Shown here: positions 1 through 6,015 of the stretch, in pieces
How the letters are laid out: the number at the start of each line of letters is the position of its first letter
Numbering within the stretch: the first letter of the stretch is position 1
NCBI GenBank assembly: GCA_964355365.1
Contig: CAYHEX010000234.1
Span: 1 to 7,095, forward strand
Origin: SCUN01 sp964355365
GTDB lineage: Bacteria; Acidobacteriota; Vicinamibacteria; Vicinamibacterales; SCN-69-37
Reading direction: 5' to 3'
DNA length: 7,095 nt
Translations under genes and position numbers: made by a program
The notes under the pieces: generated by a model
The model's input: the letters and a program-made list of their open reading frames with translations, nothing else
What the model was told of the DNA's origin: nothing
The model's database searches: none

Positions 1-737
1 AGCCGGCCATTGCCCAGAAGGAAGGTGGCGTCCGATCCGGTGTTGACGTGCAGATTGGCGAGGACGTGCTCGAGTGTCACCCAGACGAACGGCAGCATGA
101 GCGCGGTCCACTTCACCAGCGCGTGCGTGCCCGGCGGCCGTCCGGCCTCGACGCGCGAGGCCGAACGCCAGAGTCCGATCCCCGCAGCGGCCATCCCCGT
201 GGCCGCGGCATGCCCGACGTAGCCGGCCGCGCCCCACGCGCCAGGGACGAGCCAGGTCGGACCGTATTGCGCAGCCATGTCGCGGACCACACCGGGGCTG
301 TGCCGGACCAGTTCGGCATTTTCGACCATCGCGAATCCGGCGCCGGCGGCCACGCCGATCATCACGTAGTCAGACGGGTTGAGCGTCAGCCCCGTGCGTC
401 GGGAATAGCGGAGGGCGACCACCCAGACGGGAAGCAGTTTCACAACTTCCTCGACGACGGGGACGACACCCCAACTGCCGATGCCCTCGGTCGGATCGAG
501 CCCGGCCGCATTCAGGCCGACGCCGACCAACACCATGAGCGGCGCCGCGACGCCGATCCCCAACATCAAGGCGTTGAGCACGGCGTTCCACGTCAGTGTG
601 CGCGTCGCCAGCGTCAACGCCATCACCAGCAGCGTGAAATACGCCTCACGCCAGAACATCACCGGGGCGTCGACGCAGAGCCACGCCAACGCGATGGCAG
701 GGAGCACGAGCAGCAGGCGATTCAATGACGCAGGCAC
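1..737 (-). CDS. PrsW-family intramembrane metalloprotease (3' end outside window)
   Basis: This multi-helix membrane protein is read leftward from a GTG start at 737-735; 245 residues are visible and the frame runs off the left edge without a stop. An in-frame TAG shortly upstream makes GTG the first usable start, although no clear Shine-Dalgarno precedes it. The family hallmarks appear in order: EEVVK with E96/E97, GFAMVEN with F135, E139 and N140, a GHAAATG segment with H176, and a final LEHVLAN segment with H224. PrsW proteins belong to the CPBP/Abi-like group of glutamate/histidine intramembrane proteases; in Bacillus, PrsW performs site-1 cleavage of an anti-sigma factor. Hydrophobic stretches lie near residues 8-22, 33-45, 54-78, 90-109, 124-137, 165-190 and 209-227. 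It is divergent from the rhomboid gene. The substrate is unknown. Family assignment is good; an anti-sigma role here would be speculation. Confidence 0.85.
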   Translation of the reverse strand, partial: MPASLNRLLLVLPAIALAWLCVDAPVMFWREAYFTLLVMALTLATRTLTWNAVLNALMLGIGVAAPLMVLVGVGLNAAGLDPTEGIGSWGVVPVVEEVVKLLPVWVVALRYSRRTGLTLNPSDYVMIGVAAGAGFAMVENAELVRHSPGVVRDMAAQYGPTWLVPGAWGAAGYVGHAAATGMAAAGIGLWRSASRVEAGRPPGTHALVKWTALMLPFVWVTLEHVLANLHVNTGSDATFLLGNGR

Positions 738-762
738 GGTGGTTGGACCGCAGGGATTCTAC

Positions 763-783
763 ACGGGTTACATGTGAACCCGT
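763..783. promoter_or_regulatory. 7-bp perfect inverted repeat between two divergent protease genes
   Basis: The arms ACGGGTT (763-769) and AACCCGT (777-783) are exact reverse complements separated by 7 bases. The element lies in the 36-base gap between the PrsW start (737) and the rhomboid start (774) and runs into the rhomboid start codon. It could be an operator for a divergent promoter, or an RNA hairpin hiding the rhomboid start. The rest of the gap shows no clear -35/-10 pair. The repeat is directly visible; its function is inferred. Confidence 0.4.
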
Positions 784-1790
784 CGCGCTCGGACTATCCT
801 CAATGTGTGGCGGGTGTGGAAGACGACGACGACGGAACGGGCGCGGAACGCGAGTGGGTCGACGTGGGCCGATGGCCGACCGAGGCGCGAGCCGATGAGT
901 ACGCGCTCGTATTGCAAGCGGTCGGCATCCGCTCCGTCGTGGCGCCGATTCGGGGCGAGGCCCGCGACGAGTTCCAGTTGATCGTGCGAGCGGAGGAGGC
1001 CGACCGCGCGCACGACGAACTGCGCCGGTTCATCGGCGAGAACCGCGGGTGGCCGCCGCGGCCCGTCATCGCACCTCCGGTAACGGCGGGCGTGGGCGCC
1101 GCGATTGTCTATGCCGCGTTGATGGCCATCGCGTTTGCGGCCCAGCGCCAGGGAAGCTACGGCATCGACTGGCTGTCGGCCGGCCGCGCAGATGCTGGCC
1201 TGATCCGGAACGGCGAATGGTGGCGCGTCGTGACTGCGCTCAGTCTCCACGGCGACGCGGTGCATCTGGCGGGGAATCTGCTCTTCGGCGCGCTCTTCGG
1301 CGTGATGCTCGCGCAGAGTGTCGGCGCCGGATCCGCCTGGCTCACATTCGTCGTCTCTGGCGGGATCGGGAACGCGGTGAACGCGTGGTGGCAGGCGCCG
1401 ACGCATCTGGCCATCGGCGCGTCGACGGGTGTCTTCGGCCTGCTCGGTGCGCAAGTGGCGTGCGACTGGATGCGCCGCGGCCGGATTCGCCTGCACCCGA
1501 TGCGCCGTTGGGCGCCGATCATCATGGGCATCGCGCTGCTCGCGTGGTTCGGCGGCAGCGGTGGACGTCAGGCGGATCCAGGCCAGGTGACCAACGCCCT
1601 CAGAGACGCGGGCGAACGCGTTCGCGTGGATGTGGCTGCGCACGTCTTCGGCTTCGGCGCCGGCCTGGGTCTTGGCGTCGTGCTGGCACTGCGCGCCACC
1701 GCGCGGCTCGCCATGCCGCGCGTGCAACGCGCGCTCGTCGCAGCCGCCATCGGCCTGGTCGTCTTCGCCTGGGCGTTCGCCCTGCGATAG
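774..1790 (+). CDS. Rhomboid-family intramembrane serine protease with soluble N-terminal domain
   Basis: The 338-residue protein starts at GTG 774, which has only a weak GGG six bases upstream; in-frame GTGs at 807 and 816 are alternatives, since recognisable sequence begins near residue 26. Residues about 26-90 are soluble and resemble small signal-transducing-type domains (a DUF2007-like pattern ending in a helix that carries RAHDELRRFIGEN). The rhomboid domain follows: GEWWRVVT (147-154), HLAGN with H164 and N168, the catalytic serine motif GAST with S217, and the catalytic histidine in AHVFGFGAG (H290). Helices lie near 103-122, 166-183, 187-203, 217-231, 247-260, 287-307 and 318-336, which is a six-helix core plus one. 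The Ser/His dyad is intact, so it should be active; Thr replaces the usual Gly after the serine. Rhomboids cleave transmembrane substrates within the membrane. Substrate unknown. The sulfatase-like gene follows after 19 bases, so co-transcription is likely. Confidence 0.92.
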   Translation: MNPSRSDYPQCVAGVEDDDDGTGAEREWVDVGRWPTEARADEYALVLQAVGIRSVVAPIRGEARDEFQLIVRAEEADRAHDELRRFIGENRGWPPRPVIAPPVTAGVGAAIVYAALMAIAFAAQRQGSYGIDWLSAGRADAGLIRNGEWWRVVTALSLHGDAVHLAGNLLFGALFGVMLAQSVGAGSAWLTFVVSGGIGNAVNAWWQAPTHLAIGASTGVFGLLGAQVACDWMRRGRIRLHPMRRWAPIIMGIALLAWFGGSGGRQADPGQVTNALRDAGERVRVDVAAHVFGFGAGLGLGVVLALRATARLAMPRVQRALVAAAIGLVVFAWAFALR

Positions 1791-1809
1791 CGGTGTATTC
1801 TTTTTCTCA

Positions 1810-3297
1810 ATGTTGAAATGGCGATGGTGGCCCGTGCTGGCCTTGGCGACGCTTGCGGCGGGTTCAGTGTTCCCCAGCGCCCGCGCGGTCGAGAAGACGC
1901 CGGTCATCCTGATTTCGATCGATACGCTGCGCGCCGATCACCTCAGCGCGTACGGCTACACGAAGATCCGCACGCCGAACATCGACGCCTTCGGCGAGGC
2001 CGGCACCACGTTCGATCGGATGCAGGCGCCGATGCCCTTCACGTTGCCGTCACACACCGTGATGATGACGTCGACCAACCCGTACGAAAACCAGGTGCGG
2101 AACAACAGCCTGGTGGTGCCGCGCGGTGCCGTCACGCTCGCGTCGGTGCTGCGCGCGAACGGCTATCGCACGGCCGCGTTTGTCGGCAGCATGATCCTGC
2201 AGGCAGACACCGGGCTGGATCAGGGCTTTGATGTGTACGACGCGCCGTTCGCGCTCCGGCCGGGGCAGTCGCCCGGGGCCAGTTTCGCAGGACTGCGTCG
2301 CGACGCGGCCGCGGTCACCAAGGCGGCGCGCGCGTGGCTGGATCGGAACCGCTCAGCGCCCGTGTTCGCGTTCCTGCACTTCTACGATCTGCATGCGCCC
2401 TACACGCCGCCGATCGCGACCGGCGCCGAGCCGGCGATCGGCCCCTACGACCTCGAGTTGGCGTACGTCGATCAGGTGCTCGGGCGTTTCAAAGCGGCGC
2501 TCCAGAGCAATGGCCTCTGGGACAAATCGCTCGTGATCGTCACCGCCGACCACGGAGAGAGCCTGGGCGATCACGGCGAACCCGGGCACGGGTACGCCAT
2601 CTACAACAGCACCATGCACGTCCCCTTCATCGTGCACTGGCCGGGTGGCAAGTCTTATCCGCGGAGGGTGAGTGAGCCGGCCGGTTTGATCGATCTGGCG
2701 CCCACGGTGCTGGACGTGCTGCGCGTGAAGGTGCCGCCGGCGTTCAAGGGCGTCAGCCTGTTGGCCACACGCGAGCGCACGATCTACGGTGAGAGCCCGT
2801 TCGCGAAGGGCGTCGGGAACGAGCCGCTGCGATCGCTCGTGTCGGGTCCGTACAAATACATCGACGCGCCCACGGCCGAGATGTACGACCTCGTCAAGGA
2901 CCCGCGCGAGTTGGTGAACCTGCTGCCGGCGCGCGCGAGGGACGCGTCTCCGCTGAAGGCGCGCCTGGCCGCGCTGACCGCGGCGTACCCGAGCACGAAC
3001 GATCGGAACGTGTCACCTCCGGTATCCGACAGCCGGCGAGAGATGCTGCGCTCGCTCGGCTACATCGGCGGCGGACCGCCGAAGTCGGGGAGCCGCGTCA
3101 CCGATCCTCGTGAACTGCTCAAGATCGCCGAAGCGCTCGAGACCGCGCAGACGATGGTGGCGGTGAAGCAGTACGGCCAGGCGGTCATGCTCCTCAAACA
3201 AGTGCTGACCTGGGACAGCCAGAACGCTCAGGCGCGACGCGCGATCGGTGAGGCCTGTAAGTTCGTTCCGACGCTGCCGGACTGCAAGGGCCGGTAG
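1810..3297 (+). CDS. Secreted sulfatase-like hydrolase of the alkaline phosphatase superfamily, Thr-type active site
   Basis: The 495-residue protein starts at ATG 1810; the frame stays open further upstream, but this ATG gives a clean signal peptide (KWRWW, hydrophobic core, cleavage predicted after ARA at residue 26). The fold is recognisable from ISIDTLRADHLSAYGY (metal-ligand D38), the sulfatase signature region T78-L-P-S-H82, VTADHGE (D247, H248), GHG (H260) and LIDLAPTVLD (294-303). In true sulfatases the first signature residue is Cys or Ser, which is converted to formylglycine. Here it is Thr and the Arg is His, so it cannot be a formylglycine enzyme; a Thr nucleophile is typical of phosphodiesterases and phosphatases of the superfamily. 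After EMLRSLGYIGG (411-421), residues about 430-485 form a TPR-like helical tail. The protein is probably periplasmic or extracytoplasmic. Substrate unknown. No good Shine-Dalgarno precedes it, consistent with reading from the rhomboid transcript. Confidence 0.9.
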   Translation: MLKWRWWPVLALATLAAGSVFPSARAVEKTPVILISIDTLRADHLSAYGYTKIRTPNIDAFGEAGTTFDRMQAPMPFTLPSHTVMMTSTNPYENQVRNNSLVVPRGAVTLASVLRANGYRTAAFVGSMILQADTGLDQGFDVYDAPFALRPGQSPGASFAGLRRDAAAVTKAARAWLDRNRSAPVFAFLHFYDLHAPYTPPIATGAEPAIGPYDLELAYVDQVLGRFKAALQSNGLWDKSLVIVTADHGESLGDHGEPGHGYAIYNSTMHVPFIVHWPGGKSYPRRVSEPAGLIDLAPTVLDVLRVKVPPAFKGVSLLATRERTIYGESPFAKGVGNEPLRSLVSGPYKYIDAPTAEMYDLVKDPRELVNLLPARARDASPLKARLAALTAAYPSTNDRNVSPPVSDSRREMLRSLGYIGGGPPKSGSRVTDPRELLKIAEALETAQTMVAVKQYGQAVMLLKQVLTWDSQNAQARRAIGEACKFVPTLPDCKGR

Positions 3298-3339
3298 TCG
3301 TTTACACGAAGCATCGCCGATCACGCCGTTCGGGTTGCG

Positions 3340-4023
3340 TCAGAGCCGAACCTGCGCGCCGCCTGGTCGGTTTGTCCGTAACACGGCGGCCACGCCAGGG
3401 CCCAGATACCCAGGATGATTTGCGGACATAACCAGCACATACAGGAAGTGCGATTTCACTGTGACGGACAGGTACGTCGAGGGGTCTGCGGTCGGTGCCG
3501 CGCCGGTGGTCTTGGTGCCCTGCTGAATGGCCGCCCCGTTTCGACAGGTGTCGCAGTACGGCACCTGCGCCGACGCGCGGAATCCGCCGGAGAGTGACGA
3601 GATCGCCTCGAACCGTACCGCGTCCTGACCGCAACCGCAGCAGTAATTCGGCAACCGGTCGATGTGGTCCCACGGAATCGCGAACATCGGCACGCCGGCG
3701 ACGTAGCCCTCCTCCAGCGGCCGCACCCGGCCACTCTCCATCTTCAGGTAGCGCATGCAGTGTCCGCAGGGCCCGCACACGCCGTTGCTTAATCCGTTCA
3801 GTGGCGTGTGGCACACGGGGCAGTTCGCTCGCCAGGACTGAGTGAACGCGACGTAGACCATGGCCACGGCGATCCAGGCGACGACGAAGGCCCAGCCCCC
3901 GTGGTCGTCATTCCAGAGGTAGGCGGACCCGCCGCCGAGCGCGACCGACAGGGCCAAATAAAGAAGCAGTGCCTCGGTGGAACGTTGAACAGGGGTTGAA
4001 GGTTCGGCTTCCGCATGCGACAT
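3340..4023 (-). CDS. Two-helix membrane protein with two zinc-ribbon-like cysteine clusters, function unknown
   Basis: The 227-residue protein starts at ATG 4023, preceded by a clear AGGAG. Two hydrophobic helices lie at about 18-36 and 44-61, joined by a short Asp/His-rich turn (NDDHGG). A first cysteine group follows: CPVC (68-71), then C83, C86 and C89. A second group is C128/C129/C131 and, 25 residues on, C157/C160, which is a CxxC-x25-CxxC spacing typical of zinc ribbons. With the helices forming a hairpin, both ends probably lie on the same side of the membrane, most likely cytoplasmic. I do not recognise the family. The gene is 22 bases downstream of the kinase gene on the same strand, so the two are probably co-expressed and it could be a kinase partner or substrate. 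Its 3' end faces the sulfatase-like gene, 42 bases away. Metal binding is inferred from cysteine spacing. Confidence 0.8.
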   Translation of the reverse strand: MSHAEAEPSTPVQRSTEALLLYLALSVALGGGSAYLWNDDHGGWAFVVAWIAVAMVYVAFTQSWRANCPVCHTPLNGLSNGVCGPCGHCMRYLKMESGRVRPLEEGYVAGVPMFAIPWDHIDRLPNYCCGCGQDAVRFEAISSLSGGFRASAQVPYCDTCRNGAAIQQGTKTTGAAPTADPSTYLSVTVKSHFLYVLVMSANHPGYLGPGVAAVLRTNRPGGAQVRL

Positions 4024-4029
4024 CGTGAT

Positions 4030-4034
4030 CTCCT
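4030..4034 (-). promoter_or_regulatory. Shine-Dalgarno for the zinc-ribbon membrane protein
   Basis: AGGAG on the minus strand lies six bases before the ATG at 4023 and fixes that start. It sits in the 22-base gap after the kinase stop codon, as expected for an internal gene of an operon. Confidence 0.7.
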
Positions 4035-4045
4035 GTCAGGCGCGG

Positions 4046-5677
4046 CTATTCGGTGTTGAACACACGACGAGCTTTCAGCAGCTGAGCGTCGCGAGGATTG
4101 CCGGCGAGGCCGTTCTCGACGACGGCACGTGCGGCCGACATCCGGCCGGTCTGCGCCAGGGCTGTGGCTTTCGCGAGGATCGGCGTGACCAGCGTCGGCT
4201 CCAGTTCCAGCGCCGTATCCGCGGAGGCAATGGCTTCGTCGAACCGCCGGAGTTGCACCAATGCATTCGCCCGGTTGACCCAGGCCTTCGCGTAGGTCGG
4301 GTTGATGCGCACGGCGCGGTCCGCGCTCTCCAATGCGTCGGCCGGCCGGCCCATTCGGCGCAGGAGGATGGCGCGGTTGTTCCAGGTGCTGACCGCCTGT
4401 GGATTCCCGGAGACGATCCGGTCGCAGACGCCGAGTGCCGCCTCCGGCTCCCACGTTTCAACAATGAGGCTGGACACGGCGTCCAGGCGCGCGATCTGGT
4501 CGTGATCCGTGCACCAGGTCACCGCGCGCTGGAGCCACCGTTCGGCACCACCGCCATCGCCGGCGCCGCGACACGCCAGCGCCGCGTTGACGATCGGCAC
4601 GATGGCGTCTCGATCGCACCGATGCGCGTCGTCGAAGTGTCGGAGTGCTTCGGCGAAGTCACCTGCTTCAAGTCTGACAAGACCCAGGGCGTTGTGTGCG
4701 GTCCACGCACTGTCATCGGCGGCGATCGCGCGTCGCGCCGCGTCCTCGGCCAGATTCCAGTCACCGATGTTCAGCCAGGCCTGCGCCGCGTTGCGCCAGG
4801 TCTGGGCCGGTGTCGGCAAATCAGGTGGGACATCCGCTTCCGCTTCAACGCCGGTGCGGCGGAAGCAGAGCCGCTCGAGTTGTTGCGCGATCAGGTGGAA
4901 GTGTCCGGGGCGGGTCGCAGGATCGCGCTGCATGCACGCGTCGGCGAGCGCCGCGAGTTCGATCGGGACGTCTGCGGCGTGACGCAGGGCCAGCGCGAGC
5001 GTGACGCCAAATGCGTAGATGTCGCTTGCTTCCGTTGGCACCGTCAACCCGTCGTACATCTCTGGTGCGATGAAGCCTTCAGTGCCGCCCAGATACCCCT
5101 CGTGCACACCCGTGCCGGTGCGGCGGCTGACGGAGAGTCCGAAATCCGTGACCTTGGCGGCGCCCTCGGACGTGAGCATCACGTTGTCCGGCTTCAGGTC
5201 GCCGTGGCTCAACTGCGCGGTGCGCTGCGCGTGCGCCAGCCCCCGGGCCATCCCCAGCGCCACATGCAGGATCTGCAGCCAGTCCACGCGGCCGGCGGCG
5301 AGCGCGTCGGACAGCGTGACCCCTCGGACATATTCCATGACGATGTACGGGAGCCGCCCGTGGTTCTCGACGCCGTACGCCAACACGATGTTCGGATGGG
5401 GTGGGACGGACACCCAGTTGGCGGCTTCGGCGCGGAAGCGGTCGAGCGTGTCCGCATCGGTTAGCCGATCGACCCGCGGCGTCTTGAGCGCGCAGAGCGC
5501 GTCGCCACGGTCGTACCGGGCGTCGAGTTGTTCGCAGACATAGACGCGCCCGAGGCCGCCGCCCTTGACGTCGACGACGCGGTAGTCGCCGCCAATGACA
5601 TCGCCGGGACCGTACACCGAGGCAGGCGGCAGCGTCGCCAAGGTCGTGAGGCTACCGTTCAGCTGTGGCGATGTCAA
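4046..5677 (-). CDS. Soluble Ser/Thr protein kinase with C-terminal TPR domain
   Basis: The 543-residue protein is read from a TTG at 5677; the start is uncertain because there is no strong Shine-Dalgarno, and an in-frame GTG at codon 21 would also keep the whole kinase domain. Kinase motifs in order are: glycine loop GGGLGRVY (39-46), catalytic lysine K65 in CALK, probable helix-C glutamate E84, hinge VMEYV (113-117), catalytic loop HGDLKPDN (158-165, D160), DFG (178-180), APE (204-206), SDIYAFG (218-224) and the conserved arginine in RDPATRP. All catalytic residues are present. The loop is HGD rather than HRD, so activation need not rely on activation-loop phosphorylation. From about 293 to 530 there are six or so TPRs, two canonical (about 428-495) and others degenerate, usually protein-binding. 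There is no transmembrane helix, unlike classic PknB proteins. It leads the minus-strand pair with the zinc-ribbon membrane protein and lies downstream of a sigma factor gene on the same strand. Confidence 0.94.
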   Translation of the reverse strand: MTSPQLNGSLTTLATLPPASVYGPGDVIGGDYRVVDVKGGGLGRVYVCEQLDARYDRGDALCALKTPRVDRLTDADTLDRFRAEAANWVSVPPHPNIVLAYGVENHGRLPYIVMEYVRGVTLSDALAAGRVDWLQILHVALGMARGLAHAQRTAQLSHGDLKPDNVMLTSEGAAKVTDFGLSVSRRTGTGVHEGYLGGTEGFIAPEMYDGLTVPTEASDIYAFGVTLALALRHAADVPIELAALADACMQRDPATRPGHFHLIAQQLERLCFRRTGVEAEADVPPDLPTPAQTWRNAAQAWLNIGDWNLAEDAARRAIAADDSAWTAHNALGLVRLEAGDFAEALRHFDDAHRCDRDAIVPIVNAALACRGAGDGGGAERWLQRAVTWCTDHDQIARLDAVSSLIVETWEPEAALGVCDRIVSGNPQAVSTWNNRAILLRRMGRPADALESADRAVRINPTYAKAWVNRANALVQLRRFDEAIASADTALELEPTLVTPILAKATALAQTGRMSAARAVVENGLAGNPRDAQLLKARRVFNTE

Positions 5678-5724
5678 ACATTCCCGTGGCCGCGCAGAGT
5701 TGGCGGAGATTCCGGTAAGTAGCT

Positions 5725-5748
5725 GGTGTAGCCAATCACGGTTACACC
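5725..5748. promoter_or_regulatory. Inverted repeat / hairpin between the kinase and small exported peptide genes
   Basis: Arms GGTGTAGCC (5725-5733) and GGTTACACC (5740-5748) pair over 9 bp with one G-U (in RNA) or mismatch (in DNA), around the loop AATCAC. The element lies within the 89-base divergent gap and ends five bases before the Shine-Dalgarno of the small gene. It may be an operator shared by divergent promoters or a 5' leader hairpin affecting translation. The pairing is visible; the role is inferred. I see no convincing -35/-10 pair around it. Confidence 0.45.
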
Positions 5749-5753
5749 GTCAC

Positions 5754-5758
5754 AGGAG
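5754..5758 (+). promoter_or_regulatory. Shine-Dalgarno of the small exported peptide gene
   Basis: AGGAG is separated from the ATG at 5767 by 8 bases. It is one of the two best ribosome binding sites in the window and is a main reason for accepting the short gene. Confidence 0.7.
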
Positions 5759-5766
5759 CACCCGTC

Positions 5767-5946
5767 ATGACCGTTACCCGCCGCACGTTCCGCATCTTGT
5801 CTCTGGCTCTGTTGGTCGCGATCGCGTCGGCCACGTTCGAAGGCTCGGCGTATGCCGCCGACGGCATCCTGAAGAAGATCGAGAAGGCGTTGACCCCGCC
5901 CCCGCCGCCCCCGCGTCCCGCGGCGTGCGCCTGTGTTCGTGGCTAG
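5767..5946 (+). CDS. Small exported peptide (59 aa) with proline run and CxC tail, function unknown
   Basis: This short frame starts at ATG with AGGAG 8 bases upstream and ends at TAG 5946; most codons end in G or C, as in its neighbours. The N-terminus reads MTVTRRTFRI followed by a hydrophobic core (about 10-22) and a predicted signal-peptidase site after SAYA (residue 30). TRRTF resembles a twin-arginine motif, so Tat export is possible, although a Sec signal cannot be excluded. The predicted mature part is 29 residues: a short amphipathic helix (DGILKKIEKAL), six consecutive prolines (44-49), then RPAACACVRG with C54 and C56. I do not recognise a family. No lipobox is present, because the cysteines are at the C-terminus. 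The gene lies alone between the oppositely oriented kinase and sigma genes, with a hairpin before it and a stem-loop after its stop. It could be a secreted signal, a sensor ligand or a small metal- or thiol-active peptide; none of these is shown. Confidence 0.68.
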   Translation: MTVTRRTFRILSLALLVAIASATFEGSAYAADGILKKIEKALTPPPPPPRPAACACVRG

Positions 5947-5961
5947 GACGCACGGTGTGAC

Positions 5962-5990
5962 CTGCCGGACCGCGTGGAGCGGTCCGGCAG
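5962..5990. terminator. Strong stem-loop between convergent small-peptide and sigma-factor genes
   Basis: Perfect 12-bp arms CTGCCGGACCGC (5962-5973) and GCGGTCCGGCAG (5979-5990) enclose a 5-base loop. It lies 15 bases after the small gene's stop and 25 bases beyond the sigma gene's stop on the other strand, which is the classic place for a bidirectional terminator. No T-run follows on either strand, so it may act with Rho, or mainly stabilise 3' ends. Confidence 0.65.
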
Positions 5991-6015
5991 CGTCGCGCAT
6001 CGGAGGCGCAACCGG

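Noticed and set aside
48..728. Plus-strand open frame opposite the PrsW gene
   Set aside because: It is Arg/His/Gln-rich with no recognisable motif, while the minus strand encodes a membrane protein with all PrsW motifs.
1796..1806. T-rich run as an intrinsic terminator after the rhomboid gene
   Set aside because: Only a 4-bp GC stem lies nearby, inside the coding region and too far from the T-run; the following gene starts immediately.
1630..1809. Upstream extension of the sulfatase-like frame into the rhomboid gene
   Set aside because: The extra 60 residues are an out-of-frame shadow of the rhomboid C-terminus; the ATG at 1810 opens a proper signal peptide.
768..1907. Long minus-strand open frame opposite the rhomboid gene
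   Set aside because: It is antisense to a clear rhomboid and has the low-complexity Arg/Ala/His composition typical of antisense frames in GC-rich DNA.
3298..3339. Terminator between the convergent sulfatase-like and zinc-ribbon genes
   Set aside because: The only pairing seen is a 4-bp stem (TCGT/ACGA), too weak to call.
4025..5464. 479-codon plus-strand frame opposite the kinase
   Set aside because: The minus strand carries every kinase motif and TPRs; the plus-strand translation is rich in Arg, Gly and Val without any domain pattern.
5595..5960. Alternative plus-strand frame overlapping the small peptide gene
   Set aside because: It starts inside the kinase gene without a ribosome binding site and has no signal or domain; the 5767-5946 frame has both a Shine-Dalgarno and a signal peptide.
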